Assembly (NCBI RefSeq): GCF_037478305.1
Contig: NZ_JBBGAZ010000001.1
Coordinates: forward strand, 62,001-126,000
Direction: 5' to 3'
From: Cognatishimia coralii
Lineage (GTDB): Bacteria > Pseudomonadota > Alphaproteobacteria > Rhodobacterales > Rhodobacteraceae
DNA: 64,000 bases
Part shown: positions 17,213 to 26,514 of the stretch, in pieces
How the letters are laid out: each line of letters begins with the position of its first letter
Position numbering within the stretch: position 1 is the first letter of the stretch
Notes under the pieces: model-generated
The model's input: the letters and a program-made list of their open reading frames with translations, nothing else
Databases searched by the model: none
What the model was told of the DNA's origin: nothing
Made by a program: the position numbers and the translations under genes

Positions 17213-19090
17213 ATGAGTTTCGACAATATTGGTGACATCCAGCAGATCAACGCAACGCCGCTTGCGGATCGCAATCTGCCCACCACCATCCACGAGATGC
17301 TGCTGCGGTCCAAAGAGACCCACGGCAGTCGTCGCGCGGTCAGCTATCAGATCACCTCTGGCCCCAAAGACAAGGCCGAGACCATCACCTGGTCCGAGTT
17401 CTATGACAAATCCGTACAGGCGGCGAACCTGTTCCGTAGCCTGGGCGTCGGGGAAAACGATGCGGTGGCGTATATTACGCCGAACACCAACGAGACGCTC
17501 TATACGCTCTTTGGGGGTATGATCGCGGGTATCGCGAACCCGATTAACCCGCTCCTGGATCCGGAACAGATCGCGGGCATCCTGCGTGAGACCGGCTGTA
17601 AGGTCGTTGTCACCATCAAGGCCTTCCCCAAGACCGACGTGCCTCAGAAAGTGGCCGAGGCGATTGCCATGGCGCCAGACGTGCACACGGTTCTGGAAAT
17701 CGACATGCTGCGCTATCTGACGCCGCCCAAAAGCTGGATCGTGCCGCTGATCCGTCCAAAGAACCCGGTGACCCACAAGGCCAAGGTGCTGGATTTCGTC
17801 ACCGAGATGAACAAGCACAATAAAACGCTGGATTTCGCGGACAGTACCGGCGACCGCGTTGGCGCTTATTTCCACACCGGTGGTACCACGGGAACGCCTA
17901 AGGTGGCGCAACACCAGTATAGCGGCATGATCTACAACGGCTGGATCGGCAATCATTTATTGTTCACCAATGAGGACAACATCATGTGTCCTCTGCCGCT
18001 GTTCCACGTTTTTGCTGTTCACGTTATCATGATGGCCGCCATTCAGGCAGGCTCTCATGTGGTCTTCCCAACGCCTGCGGGCTATCGCGGCGACGGGGTA
18101 TTCGACAATTTCTGGAAGCTGATCGAACGCTGGAAGATCTCTTTTATCATTACTGTTCCCACGGCGGTTGCCGCCCTGATGCAGCGCGAAGTGAATGCGG
18201 ATATCTCCTCAGTGAAAACCGCCTTCTCAGGCTCGGCCCCAATGCCGATGGAGCTGTTCAAGCGTTTTGAGAGCGTCTCTGATGTGGCCATCGTCGAAGG
18301 CTATGGCCTGACCGAAGCAACCACGCTTGTGTCCTGTAACCCTCCGGGTGGTGAGAAGAAAGTCGGCTCTGTCGGCGTGCCGCTGCCCTATGTGGACGTC
18401 AAGATTTACAACACTGACGCTGACGGCAAACCGGTGGATGTGCCGACCAATGAGATCGGCGAGATCTGTGTCTCGAGCCCCGGTGTCTATGTGGGCAACA
18501 CCTATACTGAGGCCGAGAAAAACGCAGATCTATATCATGGCGACTACCTGCGCACGGGCGACTTGGGTCGTATTGATGAGGACGGCTATGTCTGGATCAC
18601 GGGCCGCGCCAAAGACCTGATCATCCGCGGCGGTCACAACATTGACCCAGCCGAGATCGAAGAGGCTCTTGTGCAGCACCCTGCTGTCGCCGTGACCGGC
18701 GCCATTGGTCAGCCTGACGCCTATGCAGGTGAGATCCCCTGCGTCTACGTCGAGCTGGTTGAAGGCGCGTCTGCGAGTGTTGACGAGCTGATGGAGCACT
18801 GCAAATCCACCGTCATGGAAAAAGCGGCAATGCCGAAATACGTCGAGATCCTGCCCGAGGTTCCAAAGACTGCGGTCGGCAAGGTCTTTAAGCCTGATCT
18901 GCGGAAAATGGCGATCGAGCGCATCTATAATGAAGCGCTTGAGGCGGCGGGCTCTCCGGCGCGCGTGGTGAGCGTCTCTGACGACAAGAAACGCGGTCTT
19001 GTGGCGCAAATTCAGCGCAATGACGCGACTGAAGAAGACATGACCCGCATCCTTGGGGCCTTCACACGCCCGTGGGAGTGGGCGGCTTAG
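17213..19090 (+). CDS. AMP-forming acyl-CoA synthetase
   Basis: This is a 625-residue adenylate-forming enzyme that activates a carboxylic acid to its CoA thioester through an acyl-AMP. The P-loop-like motif is YFHTGGTTGTPKVAQHQYSG (about 218-237), the adenine-binding motif is EGYGLTEATT, and the C-terminal hinge and lysine motifs are YLRTGDLGRIDEDGYVWITG and PKTAVGKVFKPDLRK. The start at 17213 has a strong ribosome binding site (GGGGAGGAA, 17201-17209); a longer frame from 17156 lacks one. A strong terminator follows. The acyl chain length cannot be read from the sequence; the type is usually annotated as acyl-CoA synthetase in Rhodobacteraceae. Confidence 0.88.
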   Translation: MSFDNIGDIQQINATPLADRNLPTTIHEMLLRSKETHGSRRAVSYQITSGPKDKAETITWSEFYDKSVQAANLFRSLGVGENDAVAYITPNTNETLYTLFGGMIAGIANPINPLLDPEQIAGILRETGCKVVVTIKAFPKTDVPQKVAEAIAMAPDVHTVLEIDMLRYLTPPKSWIVPLIRPKNPVTHKAKVLDFVTEMNKHNKTLDFADSTGDRVGAYFHTGGTTGTPKVAQHQYSGMIYNGWIGNHLLFTNEDNIMCPLPLFHVFAVHVIMMAAIQAGSHVVFPTPAGYRGDGVFDNFWKLIERWKISFIITVPTAVAALMQREVNADISSVKTAFSGSAPMPMELFKRFESVSDVAIVEGYGLTEATTLVSCNPPGGEKKVGSVGVPLPYVDVKIYNTDADGKPVDVPTNEIGEICVSSPGVYVGNTYTEAEKNADLYHGDYLRTGDLGRIDEDGYVWITGRAKDLIIRGGHNIDPAEIEEALVQHPAVAVTGAIGQPDAYAGEIPCVYVELVEGASASVDELMEHCKSTVMEKAAMPKYVEILPEVPKTAVGKVFKPDLRKMAIERIYNEALEAAGSPARVVSVSDDKKRGLVAQIQRNDATEEDMTRILGAFTRPWEWAA

Positions 19091-19112
19091 CGCCTCGCAA
19101 ATAATTTGCGAC

Positions 19113-19150
19113 AAGGGCGAAGGTCGGTGCGGCCTTCGCCCTTTTCTTTT
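19113..19150 (+). terminator. Intrinsic terminator after the acyl-CoA synthetase gene
   Basis: An 11-bp perfect stem (AAGGGCGAAGG at 19113-19123 with CCTTCGCCCTT at 19133-19143) with a 9-base loop is followed by TTCTTTT. It is a typical rho-independent terminator. Confidence 0.85.
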
Positions 19151-19225
19151 GAATTTGTTCGCGCTAACGGTTTTGGATCAGCGAAATCTCACGTGCGTAT
19201 GTACTTGTTCCAATAGGTGAAACTC

Positions 19226-20713
19226 ATGACCCATATCCTCGCAATCGACCAAGGCACCACCTCTACACGGGCGATCATCTTTGACGCGGATATGAAGATC
19301 ACTGCGGTGGCGCAGGAAGAGTTTAAACAACATTTTCCGGCCTCTGGCTGGGTGGAGCACGCGCCAGAGGATCTGTGGGACACGACGTTGTCGACCTGCA
19401 AAGCTGTGTTGGAAAAGGCTGGGCTGGCCGCAACTGACGTCACTGCGATTGGCATCACCAACCAGCGCGAAACGACGTTGGTCTGGGACCGCGCAACGGG
19501 CAAGCCCGTGCACAAAGCGATTGTTTGGCAGGACCGGCGGACGGCCGACACTTGCCGCGCTTTGAAAGAGGCGGGGCATGAAGAGCTGGTGACTGATGTC
19601 ACCGGGCTATTGCTTGATCCCTATTTCTCGTCCACCAAGATCAAGTGGATTTTGGACCAAGACGACACCCTGCGAGACCGAGCGCGGGCAGGGGAGCTGG
19701 CCTTTGGCACCGTGGACACTTGGGTCATCTGGAACCTCACCGGCGGCGCGCGCCATGTGACGGACGCGACCAATGCCGCGCGCACGATGCTCTATGACAT
19801 CCATAAGGGGAAGTGGAGCAGCCGCATCTGTGATCTGCTTGATATTCCTATGGAAATGCTGCCCGAAGTGCTAGATTGCGCCGCTGATTTCGGCGTGACC
19901 GATGCGGGCATTCTGGGCGCAGAGATCCCAATTCTTGGTGTCGCGGGCGATCAGCAGGCCGCCACCATCGGGCAGGCTTGTTTTGAGCCGGGCATGATGA
20001 AATCCACCTATGGCACGGGATGTTTTGCGCTGATGAACACCGGCGGCATGTCGGTGAAATCTCACAACCGTTTGTTAACGACAATCGCTTATCAATTGGA
20101 TGGTAAGACGACCTATGCTCTGGAAGGCGCGATCTTTATCGCGGGCGCTGTGGTGCAATGGCTGCGCGATGGGCTGGGGATCATCGAGAATGCCTCAGAA
20201 ACGCAGGCTTTGGCGGAACAGGCCGATCCGGCGCAGGATTTGGTGCTTGTGCCTGCTTTTGTAGGTCTCGGCGCGCCATACTGGGCGCCGGATTGCCGCG
20301 GTGCGGTCTTTGGGCTGACACGCGGCTCTGGCCCTGCGGAATTCGCACGCGCGGCGTTGGAAAGCGTTGGCTACCAGACCCGTGATCTGATGGAGGCAAT
20401 GAAAGGCGATATGGGCGAACGCGCGCAATCCGGCGTGTTGCGCGTGGACGGCGGCATGACGGCGAGCGATTGGACGATGCAGTTTCTCTCGGACATCATC
20501 GGCGCACCTGTAGACCGCCCAGAGGTGCTCGAGAGCACCGCGACCGGCGCTGCCTGGCTCGCGGGCATGCGGGCAGGGGTCTATCCGTCGATGGAAGATT
20601 TCGCGAAGTCCTGGGCGCGGGATCGGCAGTTTGAGCCCGCGATGGACCGTGACACCCGTGATGCGAAATATGCGGGCTGGAAAAAGGCCGTAGATGCGAC
20701 CTTGTCGGTGTAG
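19226..20713 (+). CDS. glpK: Glycerol kinase
   Basis: This FGGY-family kinase of 495 residues phosphorylates glycerol to sn-glycerol-3-phosphate. The ATP-binding start ILAIDQGTTSTRAI, the substrate region ITNQRETT...AIVWQDRRT, GTVDTWVIWNLTGG and the C-terminal FGGY motifs YALEGAIFIAGAVVQWLRDG and VDGGMTASDWTMQFLSDI are all present, and length matches GlpK. I used the ATG at 19226 because it aligns with the usual MxxILAIDQGT start; an upstream in-frame GTG at 19217 is possible. It is monocistronic here, with no glpF or glpD in the window, and convergent with dtd. Confidence 0.95.
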   Translation: MTHILAIDQGTTSTRAIIFDADMKITAVAQEEFKQHFPASGWVEHAPEDLWDTTLSTCKAVLEKAGLAATDVTAIGITNQRETTLVWDRATGKPVHKAIVWQDRRTADTCRALKEAGHEELVTDVTGLLLDPYFSSTKIKWILDQDDTLRDRARAGELAFGTVDTWVIWNLTGGARHVTDATNAARTMLYDIHKGKWSSRICDLLDIPMEMLPEVLDCAADFGVTDAGILGAEIPILGVAGDQQAATIGQACFEPGMMKSTYGTGCFALMNTGGMSVKSHNRLLTTIAYQLDGKTTYALEGAIFIAGAVVQWLRDGLGIIENASETQALAEQADPAQDLVLVPAFVGLGAPYWAPDCRGAVFGLTRGSGPAEFARAALESVGYQTRDLMEAMKGDMGERAQSGVLRVDGGMTASDWTMQFLSDIIGAPVDRPEVLESTATGAAWLAGMRAGVYPSMEDFAKSWARDRQFEPAMDRDTRDAKYAGWKKAVDATLSV

Positions 20714-20738
20714 TGCTGCGGTGGAGTAAAACCCCACC

Positions 20739-21188
20739 CTACGACCATTGATCTGTGTCCATCCAGATGGTCACGGGTCCATCGTTCAACAGCGAGACCT
20801 TCATATCCGCCCCAAAGCGCCCTTTGGCGATAGGCACGCCTGTTGCGGCCAGTTGATCGGCAAAGAACTCATAGAACTTGTTGCCTTCCTCCGGCCCGCA
20901 AGCGGTTGAAAACCCGGGCCGGTTACCGCTTTTAGTGTCCGCTGCGAGGGTGAACTGGCTGACAACCAAAGCCGATCCTCCAATATCCAGAACCGACTTG
21001 TTCATTTTGCCCGCCGCATCCTGAAAAATCCGCAGTTTGCTGATTTTTCCGGCCAGCTTCACGGCCTCAGCCTCGCTATCCCCACGCATCGCGCAGATCA
21101 GCACCAAGAGGCCTTGGCCAATCTCGCCAACAACGTCACCGTCCACACGAACAGAGGCCTCCGAGACCCGCTGGATCAAAGCTCGCAT
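20739..21188 (-). CDS. dtd: D-aminoacyl-tRNA deacylase
   Basis: This 149-residue enzyme hydrolyses D-amino acids from mischarged tRNA. The N-terminus MRALIQRVSEASVRVDG, the catalytic-site motif ALVVSQFTLAAD and the second signature NRPGFSTACGPEEGN (family form GNRPGF) are intact, as is GRFGADMKVSLLNDGPVTIW. It starts 9 bases after the stop of the zinc-ribbon membrane protein on the same strand, so it is probably the last gene of the XpaC/TelA/SPFH operon. I know no established functional link between it and that operon. Confidence 0.95.
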   Translation of the reverse strand: MRALIQRVSEASVRVDGDVVGEIGQGLLVLICAMRGDSEAEAVKLAGKISKLRIFQDAAGKMNKSVLDIGGSALVVSQFTLAADTKSGNRPGFSTACGPEEGNKFYEFFADQLAATGVPIAKGRFGADMKVSLLNDGPVTIWMDTDQWS

Positions 21189-21197
21189 ATAACTACC

Positions 21198-22325
21198 TTA
21201 TTGATTTTGAGCTACAAAATAGCCTATTACACCTGCCACGATCAGCCCCAAAACAACCGCAAAGCCGATCTTCCAGGCGGACCAAGGCCGCTCGCCCTGA
21301 ACCCGTCCAGTGCGGCCGTTCACGACAAAACGATAGGTCTCGCCACGGTATTTATAGGCGGCCATCCAGACCGGCAGCAGGATATGTTTGAAGGTCACAT
21401 CCGAGATCGTGGTGTCCACGTCATGCACACGTTGGCGATCCCCTCCAATGTCGAATTTCACATCGCGTAGGATGACGCGGTCCATATGGGCGCGGGCTTC
21501 GACAAAGCCCTCATCCAGCTCCACCGCATAGGCCTCGGCACGGAAGCCGGCGAGGAATTCCGGTCGATAAGGCTCAAGCGCTGCCAAATCCCAAGGCGCG
21601 AGCGCGTCGGTGTATTTCTTGGGCAGGCTTTTGGACGCCAGCACCAGCACATCGTCAAAGAACCGCGCCACGCGGCCCGAGACCGCGCGCCAGCGGACTT
21701 TGACCTCGCTGATGGTCTCGGTCTTGCCGTTGCGCGTCACGGTGCGGTTGACGCGATACTCGGTGCCGCGCTCGCCGCGATAGCTGGATTTCGTGTCCGC
21801 ATCAAAAGTCCAATAGGGCACATAGATGCCGTCCATCTTGCGGCCCTTGCGGGCGTATTCCTGCAAGCCATTGGGCGCAAACCACAATTTGCCTAGCCAG
21901 TCTTCCATGGCCTTATGTGCGGAACGCTCGTTCAGGTGGAACGGCAGCACGCCACGGGGTTTGATGTGGCGGTGCATGCCGGTGTCGGTGACCACGGGCG
22001 TGGCGCAGAACGGGCATTCTTTGGAATGGGTGATCGAGTCAAATTCCACCTGTGCTGCGCAGTTCGGGCATTTGGAGACCCGCGTTTCTTCGATCTCTTG
22101 CGCGGGCAGCTGGTTTTCAATCGCGCGGCGGAAATCCAGTTCCTTGATCGAGCCTTTCCAGGGGCCGACCTCGTCGATCTGGCTTTCGTTGCCGCAATGG
22201 TCACAGACCAGTTTCGAGGCGGCCGGATCAAACCGAAAATCCGCCCCGCAATTGTCGCAAGGAAAACGGTGCTGGCTGCTCGGCTCGGCGGGAACAGTTG
22301 GCGGTGGAGGAGGGGCGTCCTGCAT
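21198..22325 (-). CDS. Double zinc-ribbon membrane-anchored protein
   Basis: This 375-residue protein has two N-terminal CxxC zinc ribbons (CDNC...CDHC at about 23-44 and CPNC...CPFC at about 85-107). They are followed by a long mixed domain containing VPYWTFDADTKSSYRGERG and RVHDVDTTISDVTFKHILLP, and a C-terminal transmembrane helix (about 352-370) with only a short tail. Such proteins are often labelled TFIIB-type zinc ribbon or, misleadingly, primosomal protein N'. B. subtilis YdjG is a comparable neighbour of an SPFH protein. Start and stop abut the SPFH gene with no gap. The function is unknown; I infer a membrane-tethered partner of the SPFH protein. Confidence 0.75.
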   Translation of the reverse strand: MQDAPPPPPTVPAEPSSQHRFPCDNCGADFRFDPAASKLVCDHCGNESQIDEVGPWKGSIKELDFRRAIENQLPAQEIEETRVSKCPNCAAQVEFDSITHSKECPFCATPVVTDTGMHRHIKPRGVLPFHLNERSAHKAMEDWLGKLWFAPNGLQEYARKGRKMDGIYVPYWTFDADTKSSYRGERGTEYRVNRTVTRNGKTETISEVKVRWRAVSGRVARFFDDVLVLASKSLPKKYTDALAPWDLAALEPYRPEFLAGFRAEAYAVELDEGFVEARAHMDRVILRDVKFDIGGDRQRVHDVDTTISDVTFKHILLPVWMAAYKYRGETYRFVVNGRTGRVQGERPWSAWKIGFAVVLGLIVAGVIGYFVAQNQ

Positions 22326-23456
22326 TTATGCGCCCGGCGGAGGTGGTGGTGGCATGATGGTGAAGAGCTGCGCCAGCTCGGCCACGTCTTCGGCCTTTTT
22401 CCAGCCATCCTGACCAGCCGTCCAGACATAGGTCTCGCGGGTCAGCCCGCCTTCTTCGGCCATGCGTCCCAGACGCGCTTTGGAGAACGGCCCGGAAGTC
22501 TGTCCATTTTCCGCAATGTGCCACACATGCTCCACGGGCGGAGGCGGCGGGGCCGGTGCCGCCGTTGCAGGCGCCGTCGCCTGACCCGCCGCGCCCCAGG
22601 GTCCGGAATTCGTGGCACCGGTCGCCATCGCGCCCATCTGCATGCCAAGCGCTGCGCCCATGCCGGCTTCCATAGCACCACCAGCCATGCCGCCTTGGCC
22701 CAGGGCTTCGGCGGCTTTCCATTTCATGTGGTCATTGAGGTTGCCCGCGATGCCGCGCGAGGTGCGGTCATCGAGAGCCGCTTCAACAGCAGGCGGTAAG
22801 CTTATGTTTTCAATATAAAGTTCAGGAATGGATAGCCCATATTGCGCGACCACAGGATCAATCGCCTCTGCAACGACCTTGCCGAATTCCCCGGTATTCG
22901 CGGCCATATCCAGCACCGGAATACCAGAGCCCGCGATAACCTTAGAAAACTCCTGCACGATGATATTACGGATCTGAAAAGAGATCTCATCCATGGTGAA
23001 TTCACCATCGGTCCCAACGATCTCGGTCAGGAAACGCGCCGGGTCGGTCACACGGATCGAATAGGTGCCGTAAGACCGCAGACGCACCGGCCCAAACTCT
23101 GGATCCCGCGCCATGATCGGGTTTTTCGTGCCCCATTTCAGGTCATTAAAGCGCGTCGTGTTGACGAAATAGATCTCGGATTTGAATGGGCTTTTGAAGC
23201 CGTGATCCCAATGCTGCAACGTCGTCATGATTGGCATGTTGTTGGTCTCAAGCATGTAGAGACCGGGCGTAAACACATCCGCCAGCTGACCCTCATGAAC
23301 AAAGACCGCGGCCTGGCCTTCGCGGACCGTCAGCTTGGCGCCATATTTGATCTCATGGCCCTCGCGTTCAAACCGCCAGACCATCGTGTCGCGCGTGTCA
23401 TCGACCCAATGGATGACGTCGATAAACTCTCCGGACAGAAAATCAAAAATACCCAT
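22326..23456 (-). CDS. SPFH-domain protein with C-terminal GYF_2 domain
   Basis: This is a 376-residue YdjI-type (virion-core-like) SPFH protein. The N-terminus MGIFDFLSGEFIDVIHW and an SPFH core of about 30-220 are followed by a Gly/Ala/Met-rich linker (about 250-305) and a GYF_2 domain (about 308-365, WHIAENGQTSGPFSKARLG). The start at 23456 has AAAGGAGA six bases upstream; an 8-residue longer frame starts inside that site. SPFH proteins form large membrane-associated rings or microdomains. The GYF_2 tail is a peptide-binding module, so this protein probably scaffolds the operon's other products. It ends in a Pro-rich tail (PPPPPPGA). Confidence 0.8.
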   Translation of the reverse strand: MGIFDFLSGEFIDVIHWVDDTRDTMVWRFEREGHEIKYGAKLTVREGQAAVFVHEGQLADVFTPGLYMLETNNMPIMTTLQHWDHGFKSPFKSEIYFVNTTRFNDLKWGTKNPIMARDPEFGPVRLRSYGTYSIRVTDPARFLTEIVGTDGEFTMDEISFQIRNIIVQEFSKVIAGSGIPVLDMAANTGEFGKVVAEAIDPVVAQYGLSIPELYIENISLPPAVEAALDDRTSRGIAGNLNDHMKWKAAEALGQGGMAGGAMEAGMGAALGMQMGAMATGATNSGPWGAAGQATAPATAAPAPPPPPVEHVWHIAENGQTSGPFSKARLGRMAEEGGLTRETYVWTAGQDGWKKAEDVAELAQLFTIMPPPPPPGA

Positions 23457-23466
23457 GGGATCTCCT

Positions 23467-24402
23467 TTAGGTTTCGGCACCGTCGCCCATTCTTTCGCGG
23501 GCGAGGGTTTGAACAGTTGGGCGGGCCTCGGCTGCGCTCATACCGATGCGCAACCGAGGGTCATATAGCATAGCCAGGAGCGCTTCGTCATGGCTGGTGA
23601 GCAGGGCGAATTCGTCGTCATCGTTGAAAATGGACGGCCGCGCGAAGGGGCTGTCGTTTACGATGCCGAGGCCTTGCGCGATTTCCTCGTGGTAGCAGGC
23701 GCGGCGCAGCAAATCAGGGTGCTCTGCGCGCACAACGGCAACGGCGGAAAGGATGCGCGGGGCGGGGCCTTCGGCGTGGCTGACGACCACCAGACAATGG
23801 GTGGCGCGCGGTGGCGAGATGATCTGGGCCAGCGCCGAAGCACTCAGGCTGGGCAGCAGGGCGCGGACGCGCGCCGTCATGGCGCTTTTGTCGTCTTCGC
23901 CAATCACGAGAATATGGAAATTCGGGCGCAGGCGGCCTGCAGAAATCGGATGGCCCGTGATACGGGACAGGCGGCCTGCGTATTCGCGGATCATCGCTGT
24001 GTCCTGCGCGCGGACCTCGTCAGAGACGCTCGGGCCATATTCGACGTTGATGCGCACAGGCTGATCCCAGCGGCTCAGCAGCCGTTCCTGACCCGTGCCA
24101 CGCTGGACGCGTGTTCCGATGGTGTGTTCGTCGTAAAACGTCACTTTCTCGAAGTTTCGGGCAAGCATGGCCGACGTGTAGGGCGTGTCCGGCCCGCCAC
24201 CATCGACCCGCAATAGGCCGCGTACCAAGAGGTCACTTTCCACACGCTGGTAGTAGCGTGCCATGTCGGCGCTCTTGAGGCTTTGCTTCGGGCCCTGAGG
24301 TGCAGACGCGGATTGTGGCACCGGCTGGGCAACCGGAACGAGCTGACAGGCCGCGAGGCCTGTCATGAGGGCAAAAGCCGTTATGCGTTTGAAAACACGC
24401 AC
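23467..24402 (-). CDS. DUF2927 lipoprotein
   Basis: This 311-residue protein is predicted to be a lipoprotein: the signal peptide ends in the lipobox LAAC (Cys18). The body matches the DUF2927 pattern, with CYHEEIAQGLGIVND and, later, TSHDEALLAMLYDPRLRIGM. The HEE(I/L)xQ-like motif and surrounding residues recall a metalloprotease fold, but I cannot show catalytic activity. A GTG at 24402 is the likely start, directly after the TelA stop; a TTG lies one codon upstream. Its place between TelA and SPFH genes suggests it is the periplasmic or outer-membrane arm of the same system. Confidence 0.7.
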   Translation of the reverse strand: MRVFKRITAFALMTGLAACQLVPVAQPVPQSASAPQGPKQSLKSADMARYYQRVESDLLVRGLLRVDGGGPDTPYTSAMLARNFEKVTFYDEHTIGTRVQRGTGQERLLSRWDQPVRINVEYGPSVSDEVRAQDTAMIREYAGRLSRITGHPISAGRLRPNFHILVIGEDDKSAMTARVRALLPSLSASALAQIISPPRATHCLVVVSHAEGPAPRILSAVAVVRAEHPDLLRRACYHEEIAQGLGIVNDSPFARPSIFNDDDEFALLTSHDEALLAMLYDPRLRIGMSAAEARPTVQTLARERMGDGAET

Positions 24403-24405
24403 CAA

Positions 24406-25599
24406 TTAGCCAGCAGAGGTCCCGACCGTATCGCCCAGGCCAGTCTTTTTGGCCTTGGCCGCCGCGAGCGTCTCGCGCAGTTCGGATTCCATCTTTTTCA
24501 GCTCTTCTTCGGCTTCGGCACGTTTGGCTTTGCCTTCGTCCGCGATCTGCAGGCTTTCCTCAATCGTGCCGATCAGGTCCGCATTCGCCTGTTTCACCGC
24601 CTCGATGTCAAAGACGCCACGCTCCATTTCCTCGCGGATCATCTTGTTGCTCTCGCGCAGGTTCGCGGCGTTGGCAGTCAGAAGCTCGTTGGTCAGATCA
24701 TTCGCATCACGCACCGCAGCGGCTGCTTCGGCAGAACGCTGAATGGTCACCGCCTGCGCCAGTTGGGTTTCCCAAAGCGGCACGGTGTTGACCAAAGTCG
24801 AGTTGATCTTGGTGACCAAGGATTTGTCGTTTTCCTGCACCAGACGGATCGAGGGCAGGGATTGCATCGTCACCTGACGGGTCAGTTTCAGATCGTGCAC
24901 CCGGCGTTCCAGATCATCGCGCGCGGCGCGCAGGTCGCGCAATTCCTGCGCCACCATGACCTTGTCTTTTTCCTCAGCGGCCTCGACCGCGGCCTCTTTT
25001 GCTGGAATATCATTGGCATCCAGATCCGCGATCTTGGCTTCGCCCGCCGCAATATAGAGCGCCAGCTCGTCATAGAAGTTGAGCGTCTTTTCATAGAGCA
25101 GATCGAGGGACTTAATGTCCTTCATCAGCGTGTGCTCGTGATCCAAGAGGTTGTCGGTGATCCGGTCGATCTGGCCCTGCACCTCTTCAAATCGGGCGGT
25201 GAATTTCGCAAATGGCGCGGCGCGGCCCAACAGTTTCTCCCAGAAACTGGTCTTGCGGCGCGTGTCGAGTTCGCTGACAGAGAACCCTCGGATCGTCGTC
25301 ACGATATCGCGTAGGCTGTCGCCCGCAGGACCAACGTCCTTGTTGCGCACGCCGTCCAGCATGGATTGGCTGATGGTTTGCAACTCCGCTTGCGCAGCAG
25401 AGCCGAAAGAGACGATGGAATTCGTGTCGCTCATATCAAGTTCCGCGATACGCTTTGTGATCTCTGCAGAGGTCGCTTTATCGGCCTGTTCCAACGGCAC
25501 AATCTCGGTCGACCCTACGGGTTCCGGCAGGATTACAGCGTTGATGGCTTCGACTTCGGCCAGCGCGGCCTCGGCTTTTTGACGAACAGTGTCAGACAT
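24406..25599 (-). CDS. TelA-like toxic anion resistance family protein
   Basis: This 397-residue cytoplasmic, highly helical protein belongs to the TelA/KlaA family. It contains SIRLVQENDKSLVTKINSTLVNTVPLWETQLAQAV and the following heptad-rich helices (about 245-330), which are the family core, and it ends in a Glu/Lys-rich coiled coil. Despite the family name, chromosomal members are linked to envelope stress rather than proven tellurite resistance, and pair with XpaC in B. subtilis (xpaC-yaaN). Here it follows the XpaC homologue by 24 bases. No catalytic motif is expected. Confidence 0.85.
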   Translation of the reverse strand: MSDTVRQKAEAALAEVEAINAVILPEPVGSTEIVPLEQADKATSAEITKRIAELDMSDTNSIVSFGSAAQAELQTISQSMLDGVRNKDVGPAGDSLRDIVTTIRGFSVSELDTRRKTSFWEKLLGRAAPFAKFTARFEEVQGQIDRITDNLLDHEHTLMKDIKSLDLLYEKTLNFYDELALYIAAGEAKIADLDANDIPAKEAAVEAAEEKDKVMVAQELRDLRAARDDLERRVHDLKLTRQVTMQSLPSIRLVQENDKSLVTKINSTLVNTVPLWETQLAQAVTIQRSAEAAAAVRDANDLTNELLTANAANLRESNKMIREEMERGVFDIEAVKQANADLIGTIEESLQIADEGKAKRAEAEEELKKMESELRETLAAAKAKKTGLGDTVGTSAG

Positions 25600-25623
25600 T
25601 AAAATTCCCTCGTTTACAGTGTG

Positions 25624-26514
25624 TTACGCATCGTCGCGGATGTCTTCGCGTTGCAACCTTTCGCGCAACACATCGATTTCGACCGTTAGGTCAGAATGGT
25701 CATTCAATAGGAGCTTCTGAGTGCGGGAGGCGAAGTTTTGCTCCAGATCATCCAGCAGCGCCTCATAGTCCGAACGCGCCTGAGCGTCTCTGTTCCGCGC
25801 GTAGATATCGGAAAACTTCGCGGTCGCGTCACGCGCGCCTTTCAAATAGACCGACAGATATTTGCGCGCCGAACTCAGATCGAGTGGGTCATCTTCGATG
25901 GTGCGAAAGAGATCCCGCGCTGTGGTGCCAAACTGCGCAACTCTGCGTTCCAAGGCACGATCTCCGGCGCGCAGAATGGACTCTTTCATAGCCTCAAGGT
26001 GCTTTTCCGCCTCGTCCACAGCCCGCGCGACACGGTCTGTCTGGAAAGTGTCGATGCCATCCATCCCTTTGTCGCGCATAGGATCAATGCCAAAGGCAAA
26101 GCTGTGCAAAACCGCGCCCAGAACCGCAAAGATCACCGCATCGATCAGACCATGGCCGGCAATGCCAACCAGACCAAGTCCCACGCCCGTCAGAACAGAT
26201 CCCGCCAGCTTGCGTGGCATAGCCGGACGCCGTGCGACTTTGCGCGCCTCATAGGCCTCTTCAGCAATCAGACCTTCGCGGGTCAGCCAGCCAGCCAAGA
26301 GCAGCACACCAAGGGCTGCCAGATATTGCGCCATGACAATTGGCTCAGAGGTGAAGGCCTTCCAGATCAAGGGCAGAGGCGCGAGGAACAGAAGGTTGAC
26401 GCGAAATCCGACCTTGCTGCGTTTTGCGTTTTGAAAGCCGCCCTTGGGTGTCGACGCCGCCGCAGTGTCGCTCGCACTGTCAGGGCTGAATTTACCACCA
26501 TATCGCTGAGCCAT
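25624..26514 (-). CDS. XpaC-like membrane protein (5-bromo-4-chloroindolyl phosphate hydrolysis family)
   Basis: This 296-residue protein has N-terminal hydrophobic segments (about 36-75 and 104-140). A cytoplasmic helical domain follows, with FQTDRVARAVDEAEKHLEAM and RDLFRTIEDDPLDLSSARKYLSVYLKGARD, the typical XpaC core ending in DLEQNFASRTQKLL. The family is named after a hydrolysis phenotype and is not itself a demonstrated enzyme. The ATG at 26514 shares a base with the stop of a tiny upstream open frame, and its strong ribosome binding site (AGGAGG) lies inside that frame, so the two are translationally coupled. A GTG one codon upstream is possible. Confidence 0.8.
   Translation of the reverse strand: MAQRYGGKFSPDSASDTAAASTPKGGFQNAKRSKVGFRVNLLFLAPLPLIWKAFTSEPIVMAQYLAALGVLLLAGWLTREGLIAEEAYEARKVARRPAMPRKLAGSVLTGVGLGLVGIAGHGLIDAVIFAVLGAVLHSFAFGIDPMRDKGMDGIDTFQTDRVARAVDEAEKHLEAMKESILRAGDRALERRVAQFGTTARDLFRTIEDDPLDLSSARKYLSVYLKGARDATAKFSDIYARNRDAQARSDYEALLDDLEQNFASRTQKLLLNDHSDLTVEIDVLRERLQREDIRDDA

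Noticed and set aside
22326..22799. Plus-strand frames over the SPFH and zinc-ribbon genes with Arg/Gly-rich products
   Set aside because: They are shadows of the minus-strand coding region; the Pro/Gly-rich linker of the SPFH protein produces the low-complexity look.
24406..25599. Tellurite resistance determinant
   Set aside because: TelA-family membership does not imply tellurite resistance. No terBCDE genes are nearby, and the neighbours fit a membrane-stress operon better.
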